A stretch of DNA of 64,000 bases from Geobacillus proteiniphilus. GTDB lineage: Bacteria > Bacillota > Bacilli > Bacillales > Anoxybacillaceae. A program made the position numbers and the translations under genes. The notes beneath the pieces were generated by a model, which was given only the letters and a program-made list of their open reading frames with translations, did not search any database and was not told where the DNA came from. The stretch spans positions 1-64,000 of the forward strand of contig NZ_MQMG01000003.1 of assembly GCF_001908025.1 (NCBI RefSeq), read 5' to 3'. Within the stretch, counting starts at the first letter, position 1. The number at the start of each line of letters is the position of its first letter. Shown here piece by piece: positions 26,459 through 35,477 of this stretch.

Positions 26459-26895
26459 TACCGCTCCCCCGCTTTCGGACGGTAGACGACATAACTTGTC
26501 GGCGTTTCGCGGACAAACACTTGCAAACATTTCGGCTTGTGCGGCAGCGTATCCAAATAGCGCTGAATCGTTTCATAAATCGTGCGCGCCACCACTTCCG
26601 ACGTCGGAAACCGATTCGGGTCATGACCGTCAAACCAATCGCTATGGTCGTTGAGCAGCGTATGGTCCAGCTTGCGATGAACGAGCTGTTTTAACGTTTG
26701 AAAATTGACTAAAAAACCGCTCTCATCGAGCTCATCGCCGGCGACCGTCACATTGACGATGTACGTGTGGCCGTGCACGTTTGCGCAACTCCCGGCCGCT
26801 TCGTGCGGGATGAAATGGGCGGCGGCGATGTGCATATCTTTGTTCAACTCATAGCGATAGTTATGCATAACTTGCGGATACAACTGATGCATCAT
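26458..26895 (-). CDS. queD: 6-carboxy-5,6,7,8-tetrahydropterin synthase QueD
   Basis: This 145-residue protein of the 6-pyruvoyl-tetrahydropterin-synthase fold makes carboxytetrahydropterin from dihydroneopterin triphosphate. The zinc ligands are His27, His41 and His43 ([19 protein letters not shown]) and the catalytic Cys is Cys37. The ATG overlaps the queC stop (ATGA), so translation is coupled. Confidence 0.97.
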   Translation of the reverse strand: MMHQLYPQVMHNYRYELNKDMHIAAAHFIPHEAAGSCANVHGHTYIVNVTVAGDELDESGFLVNFQTLKQLVHRKLDHTLLNDHSDWFDGHDPNRFPTSEVVARTIYETIQRYLDTLPHKPKCLQVFVRETPTSYVVYRPKAGER

Positions 26896-27566
26896 CGCAC
26901 CTTGTCCCCCGCCTTCTCCCGCAAATACTCGTCAAGTCCGCGCTTTCGCAACACGCACGCCGGGCATTCGCCGCAGCCGTCGGCGATGATGCCGTTATAG
27001 CACGTCAGCGTCTTCGTGCGAATGAACTCGAGCGCCCCGAGCTCATCAGCGAGCTTCCACGTCTCCGCTTTCGTCAGCCACATGAGCGGCGTATGAATGA
27101 CAAATTCGTAATCCATCGCTAAATTCAGCGTGACGTTCAATGATTTGATAAACACATCGCGGCAGTCCGGATAGCCGCTGAAATCTGTTTCGCACACTCC
27201 AGTCACAATATGGCGCGCGCCCCGCTGTTTGGCGAACACGGCAGCGAATGATAAAAACAATAAATTGCGTCCGTCCACAAACGTCGTCGGCAGCTCGCCT
27301 TTCTTTTGTTCAATGGCAACGTCGCGCCGCGTCAAGGCGTTCGGCGCCAACTGCCCGAGAAGCGACAAATCAAGCACTGTATGGCGGACGCCAAGCTCGT
27401 CAGCGATCGCTTGAGCGACGTCAATTTCCCGGCGATGGCGCTGGCCGTAGTCAAACGTCACCGCTTCCACTTCACCAAACTGTTTTTTCGCCCAAAACAA
27501 ACACGTCGTGCTGTCTTGGCCGCCGCTAAAGACGACGACCGCCTTTTCTTCATTCATCTTCATCAT
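26892..27566 (-). CDS. queC: 7-cyano-7-deazaguanine synthase QueC
   Basis: This 224-residue ATP-dependent enzyme converts carboxydeazaguanine to preQ0. The PP-loop SGGQDSTT is at 14-21, and the zinc-binding cysteines are near the C-terminus ([15 protein letters not shown]). AAGGAGG lies six bases before ATG 27566; a TTG two codons earlier falls inside the binding site. It heads the queCDEF operon and is preceded by a preQ1 riboswitch. Confidence 0.96.
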   Translation of the reverse strand: MMKMNEEKAVVVFSGGQDSTTCLFWAKKQFGEVEAVTFDYGQRHRREIDVAQAIADELGVRHTVLDLSLLGQLAPNALTRRDVAIEQKKGELPTTFVDGRNLLFLSFAAVFAKQRGARHIVTGVCETDFSGYPDCRDVFIKSLNVTLNLAMDYEFVIHTPLMWLTKAETWKLADELGALEFIRTKTLTCYNGIIADGCGECPACVLRKRGLDEYLREKAGDKVR

Positions 27567-27611
27567 GATCAACCTCCTTCTGAATCAGCAGAAGAAGAGG
27601 TTTCCAAAACA

Positions 27612-27680
27612 AAAAAGGCCATACCCCTAGGATACAGCCGTCCCTAGTTTTTTATAGAGGGTTTTGCTAGAAACCTCTCC
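27612..27680 (-). promoter_or_regulatory. preQ1-I riboswitch with terminator, controls queCDEF
   Basis: On the minus strand AGAGGTTTCTAGC (from 27678) pairs its AGAGG with CCTCT, and the A-rich tail TATAAAAAACTAGGG completes the type I pseudoknot (CTAG in the loop with CTAG in the tail). It is followed by GGCTGTATCCTAGGGGTATGGCCTTTTTT in two pieces: a hairpin with a U-tract, and a CTAGG/CCTAG alternative pairing. preQ1 binding would favour termination, giving feedback repression of queCDEF. Confidence 0.9.
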
Positions 27681-27735
27681 CGTACAAGCGTACGGAATTG
27701 TGATTCTTCTGTTTTCTTTATTTACTATACCATAC

Positions 27736-28848
27736 TTATGGCTTTTGTTGTAGCGCCTTTTTCACTTTTTCCGCCATCCATACGTACACATACAGGAGCG
27801 GAACATACACCGCGACAAGATAAAACCCTGCCTTCGCTGTCCATTGCGTCAACTGCTCAATGTCTGTCTTCTCTTGGAAAAACAGCGTCCCGACAAACAA
27901 GCAAGCGAGCAACACTGGAAGCGAACGGCGTTGCTGAACGGCAAACAGCTGTTTCACAACCCGCGTCGCCGCCCAAACCGAGAGCGTGATGATCGGAACC
28001 ACGACAAGCACATAAATCGAGATGACGATGTATTCCATCCGCTCGATAAACGGCACTTCTGGAATTTTGGCCAGCGTCAGCGTCGGCCATGTAATATGCT
28101 GGATTTGCTCTTTGTTATAAAACACGACGGAAATGAGGATCAAAACAAAATAAATGAACATCGTAAACGCGTTGGCCGCATGCGCCCACTTTTGCGAGGA
28201 CGGAGCATTTTTTAAAAACGGGTAATACATAAGCAGCATTTCAAACCCTAAATATTGCAGCACCATCTCTTTCGATGCTTTTGCCAATTGCCCAAACGAA
28301 TGGTCGAACACCGGCAATAAGTTCCGGTATTGAGCATACTCAAGCGGAAAGAAAACCATCGGAAAAATCGTCAACAGCGGAATCACCACCCCCCAAACGC
28401 ATAAGCCGACAACGACGCGAAACCCGCCGGAGACGGCATAATACGTCAGCAGCAAAAACACGAGGCTGAACTGCCACACCCCAATCAACGGGAACACCCA
28501 TACTTTAATGATTTCAATGTATGATTGAAGCACCATAAACGCCGCCAACGCGTAGTAAAAAAGAAGTCCAAGGCTCAGCACCCCGCCGATCCACCGCCCG
28601 AAGTACTGTTCATGAAGCGACACGAGGTCTCCGCCTGATGGAGAATGCGACAGCAGCCGATACATCAGCCAAATCAACACGTGCGCCGCCAGCCCGGCCA
28701 TTAAGACTGCCATCCAGGCATCCTGCCCCGCCTCTTTCATCAGAGGACGCTGAAAATTGAGTGCCCCGACCCCAACTTGCGTAGCGTGAATGACAAAAAA
28801 CACAAGAAACGGGGAGATGAGAAACCGTTCCTGAATGGCCTGCTTCAT
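27736..28848 (-). CDS. Spore germination permease, GerB/GerKB type
   Basis: This 370-residue integral membrane protein of the APC-like endospore germination permease family has about ten hydrophobic helices. It forms the B subunit of a germinant receptor in the spore inner membrane. The N-terminal FLISPFLVFFVIHATQVGVGALNFQRPL is typical. GAGGAGGGATTAGG precedes the ATG. It is the third gene of an A-C-B receptor operon. The germinant is unknown. Confidence 0.9.
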   Translation of the reverse strand: MKQAIQERFLISPFLVFFVIHATQVGVGALNFQRPLMKEAGQDAWMAVLMAGLAAHVLIWLMYRLLSHSPSGGDLVSLHEQYFGRWIGGVLSLGLLFYYALAAFMVLQSYIEIIKVWVFPLIGVWQFSLVFLLLTYYAVSGGFRVVVGLCVWGVVIPLLTIFPMVFFPLEYAQYRNLLPVFDHSFGQLAKASKEMVLQYLGFEMLLMYYPFLKNAPSSQKWAHAANAFTMFIYFVLILISVVFYNKEQIQHITWPTLTLAKIPEVPFIERMEYIVISIYVLVVVPIITLSVWAATRVVKQLFAVQQRRSLPVLLACLFVGTLFFQEKTDIEQLTQWTAKAGFYLVAVYVPLLYVYVWMAEKVKKALQQKP

Positions 28849-28874
28849 CCTAATCCCTCCTCATGTTCCCCGTC

Positions 28875-29963
28875 TTATTCGCCAATGCCTGTATGGACGA
28901 TATCCACCGTGACGTGCGGGCGGATGTCTAGATCCGGGTATTCGCGGTAAAACGCGTCGGAATCCCAATGTCTTGTCACGCTGCGAACAAAATCGCCAAT
29001 GCCGAGCGGGTCAATCCGTTTTTTCTGAAAATAGTGGAATAACCGGCGCATATTATGCTCCAATTCGTTTTGCATCTTTTTCTTCACATCAGCAAACAAA
29101 TCACCTCCCGGCTGATCGAGCCATGACGGGTAATCCCTCACCGACGCATGGATATGGACGAACACGTCAAGCACATGGCGTCTTCCATCACGCTTCCATT
29201 CATATTTCGGCTTCGCCCATAAGTTTTGCAGCATCACCCGATCCTCCCCCTGTTTTCCGCGATTCCCAACCTTCAGCTGGTAGACGCCGTTTTTCGTTTC
29301 CCCGAGCAAAATTTTCATTAAAAACGAATCACGCAAACTTACATGCCCGACATATTGGTCATCGCGAAACAACGCGACCCCTTCAAGCTTGACGAAATCT
29401 CCTTTTTTCTCAAAATACGGCAAAAAAGGGTCGCTCCCCGGGGAAAAATAGCGATACAAAAACAAGTGCAAATTCGTTTTCGGCAAGTTCATCGACTGCT
29501 CGTTCTGCTCCACAAGATTCGGCAAATACAACGTATCGCTCAGCGTCGTTTTCGCCGTGATTTTCAGCAGCTCCTTAGCGCTTTCTTCCGCCACGCCAAG
29601 CAGCAAATGGCTGCCGACTTTGTTGTTGCGCGCGAGGCTGTGCGTAATTTGCGTCACCCCCCGCCGAGCAAACTCCTTGCCGAACAAAATAAGGCGCAGC
29701 TGCCCTTCCTCAATCGGCAGCGCTGATTTCGATGACAGGCGCGGAATCAAGTCGTAGATCGTCGGCGACGTCGTCGTCAGCATATTCGGCTTTGTCATCG
29801 GCCCTTGCTTGAACGTCGGGTACACCGCAGTGCCCGTGTAGCGGCCGTTCTCGAAATCATACCCCATCTGTTGAATAATTTGAATTTCGTCAATCGGCCG
29901 CGAACTGACGCAGCCGCCAAGCAACAGCAACGCACCGACCCATGCGAGCCCACGCCTCATCAT
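28875..29963 (-). CDS. Spore germination lipoprotein, Ger(x)C family
   Basis: This 362-residue lipoprotein has a short signal with lipobox LLLGGC (lipidated Cys near residue 18). The rest matches the GerAC family: RPIDEIQIIQQMGYDFENG, SLARNNKVGSHLLLG and a C-terminal HVTVDIVHTG. It is the C subunit of the receptor. Two ATG codons lie next to AAGGGGGATC; the first is given here and the second, three bases on, is equally likely. It follows the A-subunit gene by eight bases. Confidence 0.9.
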   Translation of the reverse strand: MMRRGLAWVGALLLLGGCVSSRPIDEIQIIQQMGYDFENGRYTGTAVYPTFKQGPMTKPNMLTTTSPTIYDLIPRLSSKSALPIEEGQLRLILFGKEFARRGVTQITHSLARNNKVGSHLLLGVAEESAKELLKITAKTTLSDTLYLPNLVEQNEQSMNLPKTNLHLFLYRYFSPGSDPFLPYFEKKGDFVKLEGVALFRDDQYVGHVSLRDSFLMKILLGETKNGVYQLKVGNRGKQGEDRVMLQNLWAKPKYEWKRDGRRHVLDVFVHIHASVRDYPSWLDQPGGDLFADVKKKMQNELEHNMRRLFHYFQKKRIDPLGIGDFVRSVTRHWDSDAFYREYPDLDIRPHVTVDIVHTGIGE

Positions 29964-29971
29964 GATCCCCC

Positions 29972-31486
29972 TTACTCATCAATATCGCGTTTTTGCTTCG
30001 CCGCATTCGGATCGTAACGAAACCGCGACCGCGGACGAAGAAACATCGGCCGCTCCGCCGTTTCACTGTATGGCGAACGAATGAATGTATCGCGGAAGCT
30101 GCGAACACGAAATGGATAAAACGGCAGCAAATACGGATAACCAAACGACTGCAGCCGCCCTAAATGAATGAGCAGTCCACAGACAGCAAAGATGATGCCG
30201 ATCCCGCCCCAGAAAGCGGCAAACAAAATAAACGGGAACCGGATAAACCGGATCGTGTTGGACATTTTGAAAATCGGCGTTGTAAACGAAGCGAGCGCCG
30301 CCAACGCGACGACAATCAACAAAATCGTACTCGTCAGCCCGGCATCAACGGTTGCTTGCCCGATGACAATCCCACCGACAATTCCGAGCGTTTGCGCGAC
30401 TTTCGTCGGCAGCCGCGCCCCGGCCTCGCGCAACAGCTCAATCGTAATTTCCAAAAACAGCACCTCGAGCATCGGCGGAAATGGCACGTTCGAGCGTGAA
30501 TAAATGATCGGTCCAAGCAAGTCTTCGGGAATCATTTCATAATGATACGTCAGCACCGCCACATAAATCGGCGACGCCAACACCGAAAACGCAACGCCGA
30601 AAAACCGGATGAGCCGGAAAAACGTACCGAGCACCCATGGCAAATAATAGTCTTCCGGCGACGTAAAAAAATCGAAGAGAGCGGCGGGGCCAATCACGGC
30701 ATACGGGGAGCCGTCGCAAAAAATGGCCACCTGCCCCGACACAAGCGCATAAATGGCCCGGTCGATCCGCTCGGTCGAGATAAAAAGAGGAAACGGTGTC
30801 CGCGAATTGTCCGCGAGCAGCTGATCCAAAATAGCGTTGTCAAACACGAGGTCAAAATGAATGGACTCAAGCCGCTGCGTCACCGTTTGAATGACTTCCG
30901 GATTAGCGACACCGTCGATGTAGGCGATGACCACTTTCGTTTTCGACATCGAACCGATCGACATTTCCCGAAACACAAGATTTGGCGTCACCACTTGCCG
31001 GCGGATGAGATGCAAGTTGACGCCGACATTTTCCACAAATCCGACTTTGGGCCCAACGACGCTGAATTCGTTTTCCGAATCATTGTTTTCCCGAAGCCCC
31101 AAATTTTCAGCCGCGGCGCCCATGAGCGCCGCTTTGTTCGGTTGCTCGCGGAAGGTGACCGCGACAAACCCTTTCAGCACCTTCTCTTCAATCAGTGCCG
31201 TGTCTTCACTCACCTCAATGCGCTGAATCGGCACGATTTGCTGCAAGTCTTCCAATCGGACGTTCGGATGCTGGGGAATGTCGTTTTGCAAATGGCAAAA
31301 AATCCGCTCTTGCAGCACTTGCGGATCAACGAGCGAATCGAAATAGTAAATCGACAGCTCCTTGCCTCCGACAACAAACGACACTTCGACAAAATCGCTC
31401 GATTGCCGAAGCTTTTCCCAAAGTTGCGAAAGATTCCTCTGTGCGGGGCGCTTTTTCTTTTTCTTCCAAAACGAGAACCAACCCAC
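29972..31486 (-). CDS. Spore germination receptor A subunit, GerA/SpoVAF family
   Basis: This is about 504 residues, with a basic N-terminal segment (FSFWKKKKKR), a soluble domain to about 260, then several membrane helices and the family motif PLLEVLFLE-like FPPMLEVLFLEITIELLREAGARLP. It forms the A subunit of a nutrient receptor. GTG 31486 is chosen because GAGGGG is six bases upstream; the longer reading adds an unlikely basic leader. Gene order A-C-B differs from the common A-B-C but is found in other receptor operons. Transcription is expected in the forespore (SigG). Confidence 0.88.
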   Translation of the reverse strand: MGWFSFWKKKKKRPAQRNLSQLWEKLRQSSDFVEVSFVVGGKELSIYYFDSLVDPQVLQERIFCHLQNDIPQHPNVRLEDLQQIVPIQRIEVSEDTALIEEKVLKGFVAVTFREQPNKAALMGAAAENLGLRENNDSENEFSVVGPKVGFVENVGVNLHLIRRQVVTPNLVFREMSIGSMSKTKVVIAYIDGVANPEVIQTVTQRLESIHFDLVFDNAILDQLLADNSRTPFPLFISTERIDRAIYALVSGQVAIFCDGSPYAVIGPAALFDFFTSPEDYYLPWVLGTFFRLIRFFGVAFSVLASPIYVAVLTYHYEMIPEDLLGPIIYSRSNVPFPPMLEVLFLEITIELLREAGARLPTKVAQTLGIVGGIVIGQATVDAGLTSTILLIVVALAALASFTTPIFKMSNTIRFIRFPFILFAAFWGGIGIIFAVCGLLIHLGRLQSFGYPYLLPFYPFRVRSFRDTFIRSPYSETAERPMFLRPRSRFRYDPNAAKQKRDIDE

Positions 31487-31628
31487 GATGATCCCCTCGC
31501 CTTTCCGTTTACGGCATAGTCTTCCAATCATCCAACATTTTTATGCATCCCCCTTCTTCCCTATTGATTCGACAAAATATTCTATATATTATTGAGGATA
31601 GACAAAAACGAAAAAAGGAGAATCGTCT

Positions 31629-33239
31629 ATGAGCGAATTGACGAAACGGCGCCGGGCGAAACGGGCGTTGAAAAAAGCGACGGAGACTGCGGAAGCGCTG
31701 CGGCGGTCAATCGACCGAACGCGCCCGCTTGAGGAGCAGCTCGACCGCATCCGCGCCTTGTTGGATGAACGGCTTGGCCATGATGAATATTTTGTTCTTG
31801 TCGATGAAAACGGATACGGACTCGTCCATACGAACCGCCTCCGTGAAGGGCGGGTGTTTGCCGACCCGGTCGGGCTCGCCGCTGCCCGCACGAACGAGCC
31901 GCTGTTGCAAGTGTACGAACGTGATACAGGCGAAGTGTTGATTGACGCCAGCTGCCCGCTTTGGACGGAGCCGGGCGGAAGGCGGATCAATTTGCGGATG
32001 GGGCGGCTCATGCATCGTCCGTATTTGCAATGGGTGTTAGCAAGCATCGCCATCGCGCCCGCAGCCGTCGGACTGGCCGCTTCCGCTGCCGGGGCGCCGC
32101 CCGTTTTTGCCGCGCTGTTCGCCGCTGCGGTTGGGCTTGGGCTTGGCGCCGCCTGGCATCGGGCCATTGCCGCCCAGCTTCGCCATTGGTACAGCGTCGC
32201 CCGCACCGTCTCCTCCGGCCAACTGCAGGCGGAAGTGAAAACGACGAAAAAACGGGATGAATTTCATCAAATCGCTTACGAAATCAACAAAATGATTCTC
32301 GGCATCCGCACGATCATCGCCGAGCTCGGCAAAGCGGCCAAAACAGTGCATGATGTCAGCCATGAACAGCAGATGGAAATGCGCCGCCTTTCTGAATCGT
32401 TTGACGAAATTGCCGCCGCTGTCGAAACGTTCCGCGAAGGAGCGAAACAACAAACGGCCGCCGTAGAGCAAGCGGATGACGTCATCCAGCAGATGGTGGA
32501 ACGCGTGCAGTTCATGCGGGCCGCCGTTGAACGCGTCGTACGGCAGGCGGGCGACGCCTGGTCGTCAGCGGCCGAAGGCATCCGCCTCATTGAGGAAACG
32601 AAAACAAACATGGACGCGATGCAACGCGGCATCGGCGAAACGACCGCCCTCATCGACAAAGCAGCCAATGAAGCAGCGCGCGTTCATGAGATGATCGCCG
32701 CCATTCGCACGATCGCCAAGCAAACGAACTTGCTCGCCTTGAACGCTTCGATTGAAGCGGCGCGGGCCGGTGAAGCGGGCCGCGGCTTTTCGATCGTCGC
32801 CCAAGAAGTCCGGAAGCTCGCTGAAGATACAAACGCCTTCGCCGCTGAAATTTTCGCTTCGCTCGACGCCATGACGAACGCGCTCAAAGAAGCCGTGCAT
32901 GCGATGCAAGGAAGCGGCCGCCACGTCGAAAAAACGAAAGACTCTCTTTGGAAAACAGGGGAGACGTTCACATCGTTTCAAGGCATGTTCGCCCAACTGA
33001 ACGACTTGCTTCAGCAAAACGAAGCGTATGTTAACGCCATCACCGCCGACGGCGAGCAGCTCGGCGGACTGATGGGAGACGTACGCACCGTCGCCGCCGA
33101 TTTTTCAAACATGGTGCAAGAAACAGCGACTGGGCTTGAGCAACAAACGCTCGCCCTTCACCAACTAGCGCGGGAAGCAGACACGTTGGCTGCGGCAGCG
33201 CGCGATTTAGAAAAAATGATCGCCCGCTTCCACTCATAA
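31629..33239 (+). CDS. Methyl-accepting chemotaxis protein
   Basis: This 536-residue transducer has a ~130-residue cytosolic-looking N-terminal domain instead of a large extracellular one (coiled start, then [20 protein letters not shown]). Two close hydrophobic helices at about 135-178 with almost no loop follow, then a HAMP-like region and a long coiled-coil. The signalling tip is [26 protein letters not shown]. The layout suggests sensing of a cytosolic or membrane-borne cue. AAAAAAGGAGAATCGTCT precedes the ATG; it is transcribed alone. Confidence 0.9.
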   Translation: MSELTKRRRAKRALKKATETAEALRRSIDRTRPLEEQLDRIRALLDERLGHDEYFVLVDENGYGLVHTNRLREGRVFADPVGLAAARTNEPLLQVYERDTGEVLIDASCPLWTEPGGRRINLRMGRLMHRPYLQWVLASIAIAPAAVGLAASAAGAPPVFAALFAAAVGLGLGAAWHRAIAAQLRHWYSVARTVSSGQLQAEVKTTKKRDEFHQIAYEINKMILGIRTIIAELGKAAKTVHDVSHEQQMEMRRLSESFDEIAAAVETFREGAKQQTAAVEQADDVIQQMVERVQFMRAAVERVVRQAGDAWSSAAEGIRLIEETKTNMDAMQRGIGETTALIDKAANEAARVHEMIAAIRTIAKQTNLLALNASIEAARAGEAGRGFSIVAQEVRKLAEDTNAFAAEIFASLDAMTNALKEAVHAMQGSGRHVEKTKDSLWKTGETFTSFQGMFAQLNDLLQQNEAYVNAITADGEQLGGLMGDVRTVAADFSNMVQETATGLEQQTLALHQLAREADTLAAAARDLEKMIARFHS

Positions 33240-33249
33240 CGAAACGAAA

Positions 33250-33294
33250 CCCTTTCGTCCCCCTTCACCAAAAAAACTTTGGGGAACGAAAGGG
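33250..33294. terminator. Bidirectional terminator
   Basis: CCCTTTCGT pairs with ACGAAAGGG; an A-rich loop and CCC/GGG extend the stem. It lies between the convergent chemoreceptor and YkvI-like genes. Confidence 0.75.
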
Positions 33295-33299
33295 CTCAT

Positions 33300-34340
33300 T
33301 TACCGGCGCGGCAGCTGCCGGCGCCAAAGAAGCCACAACAGCACAAGACTCATATAACCAAACAGCGGATAGATGAATGACAGCAGCTCCCCGTAATGAA
33401 ACGGGCTGACCGCCGCAAACAGCAAAACGAGCAGCACGCCCAGCCATTTCCCGCGAAACGGCACCCAAACGCGCACTTGACGTGCGAGCCCAAACATGCC
33501 GCCGATGACCGATGTAAAAATTTCTCCGTAAATGACGACGACATAAAGCCAATACAACACAGTAAAAAACGTATGAACGACTTCTGCCATTGGAATATCA
33601 TAATCGTCCTTGTGTGGAAACGACAGCAGCACCATATGGTTCAACAGCAGCAAAACCGTCAGCACCATTCCACCTAACATCGCCCCGCGCCTCACCGCTC
33701 GCTCATCGGTCGCTTCACGGGCGATGGGGACAAGCACCGCTTGGGCCATCGCCAAGTTAAACGCCGTATAGGAAAACGGCGACAACATCGCCTTGAGGGA
33801 ATAGTCCGCCGCGGCCATGTCCAGGCGGCACAAGTCGCCAGCCATCATCGTTTTGATAAAAGCGATGGAGCTAAACAACACCATCATCGGCGCGACAAAC
33901 ACGTTGACGCCAAACAGCCCTTTGCGGTCAAACAACATGACAAGAAGCGCCAAAACGAGCGTCAGCGCGATGCCCGCCTGCCGCGGCCAGCCGAGCTGCT
34001 CTTCAAACACCGCGCCCGCCCCAGCGATCATCACCGCCGTCACCCCCGCGATCATTGCCGTCATCACGAGCGTCACAAACGGACTCAACATTCTTCCGAA
34101 CAAATAGCGATTCAATTCATCATATGACGCGGCTCCAATGCGGCGCGCCATCACCATCAGGCGCGCGCCGCCCCATGTGAACAAAACGCCGCTGACCGCC
34201 ACCCCGATCGTCCCAGCCATTCCGTAGCGGGTAAAAAATTCAATAATTTCCCTGCCAGTCGCAAATCCCGCTCCAATCACCGTGCCGACGTAGACAGCGG
34301 CGATTTGCCAAGCCTCCGACCATTCCGTTTTCTTCTTCAC
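33300..34340 (-). CDS. YkvI-like membrane protein
   Basis: This 346-residue membrane protein has about ten helices and the start WQIAAVYVGTVIGAGFATGREIIEFF, which is typical of the YkvI family (related to amino acid/branched-chain permeases). Transport function is likely but the substrate is unknown. GTG 34340 is preferred: GGAGAGGG lies six bases upstream. The longer frame would run through the terminator of the neighbouring gene at 34416-34446. Confidence 0.75.
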   Translation of the reverse strand: MKKKTEWSEAWQIAAVYVGTVIGAGFATGREIIEFFTRYGMAGTIGVAVSGVLFTWGGARLMVMARRIGAASYDELNRYLFGRMLSPFVTLVMTAMIAGVTAVMIAGAGAVFEEQLGWPRQAGIALTLVLALLVMLFDRKGLFGVNVFVAPMMVLFSSIAFIKTMMAGDLCRLDMAAADYSLKAMLSPFSYTAFNLAMAQAVLVPIAREATDERAVRRGAMLGGMVLTVLLLLNHMVLLSFPHKDDYDIPMAEVVHTFFTVLYWLYVVVIYGEIFTSVIGGMFGLARQVRVWVPFRGKWLGVLLVLLFAAVSPFHYGELLSFIYPLFGYMSLVLLWLLWRRQLPRR

Positions 34341-34415
34341 TGCCTGCCCTCTCCTTCTCCTTGTCCACTGCTTTACTTCCATATATATGTCCGCAGCGGA
34401 CAAGAAAGACGAATA

Positions 34416-34446
34416 GAAAAAAAAGGATGCCTTCCTCGGCATCCTT
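34416..34446 (-). terminator. Terminator of the YtkA-type lipoprotein gene
   Basis: On the minus strand, AAGGATGCC, loop GAGGA, GGCATCCTT, then a run of T. It starts directly after the lipoprotein stop. Confidence 0.85.
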
Positions 34447-34448
34447 CA

Positions 34449-35192
34449 TTACTGAACAGTCACTTGTTCGACTTGATGTTCGTGCAATTGATCTGCTTCC
34501 ACATGCACTTTCACCGAATACGTTCCTTTGTTGGCAAACGTGGCAACGGCCTCGTATTCGCCGTTTCCTTTTTCATCCGCATCAACAAATTCATGCTTGT
34601 TGTTGGCCTGCCAAATCTCAAAGCGAACAGTGGCGTTCGTAAACGGCTTCCCGTCTTTGGTGAGATGGACGGTCAATGCCGCCGGTTTCCCGGCTTCGAA
34701 CGAACGGGATGACAGCGAAATGGCGACGGCGCCATGATGGTGTTCTTCAGCACTGCCTTGGGAATTTTCGCCCGCACCGTCGGCCGTTGCCGCCTGTTCC
34801 GGGTTGCCAGCGACAATATCTTTTTTCGGCATGTTATGCATATCGCGCGCTGTCACATGGGCAACGACCGAATACGTTCCCGCTTGGGTAAACGTTTTTT
34901 CCACCGAGTAGCGGCCATCGCCGTCATGCTTTGCTTCAATCATTTCCCGCTCGCTGCTTCCATGCTTCCATACTTCAAACTTTACTTCGCTCGCATCGTC
35001 CACTTTTTCACCGCCATACGTCACGACACAGGAGAGCTTGGTCGGCTTGTTCAAATCGATGTGATCCGGAACATCCATTTTCACTTCAAGCACGGCCGGC
35101 GTCTCGGCTTGCTTGTTGTTGTTTGTGCAAGCGGCCATGATCATCATCCCAAAAAGCATAGTAGTTAATGCTAAACCAAAATGTCTTCTCAT
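34449..35192 (-). CDS. Lipoprotein with two YtkA/FixH-like domains
   Basis: This 247-residue lipoprotein has lipobox IMAAC (Cys near residue 22). Two copies of an immunoglobulin-like YtkA domain follow, at about 35-120 and 155-245. The copies share the pattern VxFEVW...E...D/ADxxGxGxYxxxxTFxxxGTYSVxxHVxA. A linker rich in Ala, Gly, Glu and ending in EEHHHGAVA separates them. YtkA-like proteins bind metals or assist oxidase assembly in some bacteria; the role here is open. ATG 35192 has AAAAGGAG ten bases upstream; a GTG six bases earlier is an alternative. Confidence 0.75.
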   Translation of the reverse strand: MRRHFGLALTTMLFGMMIMAACTNNNKQAETPAVLEVKMDVPDHIDLNKPTKLSCVVTYGGEKVDDASEVKFEVWKHGSSEREMIEAKHDGDGRYSVEKTFTQAGTYSVVAHVTARDMHNMPKKDIVAGNPEQAATADGAGENSQGSAEEHHHGAVAISLSSRSFEAGKPAALTVHLTKDGKPFTNATVRFEIWQANNKHEFVDADEKGNGEYEAVATFANKGTYSVKVHVEADQLHEHQVEQVTVQ

Positions 35193-35385
35193 CTTCACCT
35201 TTCTCCTTTTTCCTTAAAATTCATTATAAACGTAGTTCAGCCGCCCCGTTGTCAGCACCGAAGGCAGGCCTTTTCCGCCTCTTTTTCTGTTTTTCACTTT
35301 ATCATAGCTTTGCCGCACCTACATTAGTATTCACCATTTTTTCAAAAACATTTCATCGTTATCACAATTTTTTTGTAAAAAACAC

Positions 35386-35441
35386 TTGAAAGTCAAAAAA
35401 GGTCAAAGTATAATAAAGTCAGAAGATCAAAGAAAGTCAAA
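35386..35441 (+). promoter_or_regulatory. clpE promoter with two CtsR operators
   Basis: TTGAAA (35386-35391) and TATAAT (35409-35414) are 17 bases apart, a good SigA promoter. AGTCAAA-AAA-GGTCAAA (35391-35407) fills the spacer exactly as a CtsR heptad pair. A second pair, GATCAAA-GAA-AGTCAAA (35425-35441, one mismatch), lies just downstream of the expected transcription start. CtsR should repress clpE until heat or protein stress. Confidence 0.9.
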
Positions 35442-35477
35442 GTCAAATCCAAATAACGGAAAAAGGGGGTATACCTC

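Noticed and set aside
30542-31519. Plus-strand frame of 325 codons opposite the GerA-type gene
   Set aside because: Antisense shadow: basic, no motif, no ribosome binding site, while the opposite strand has clear GerA-family motifs.
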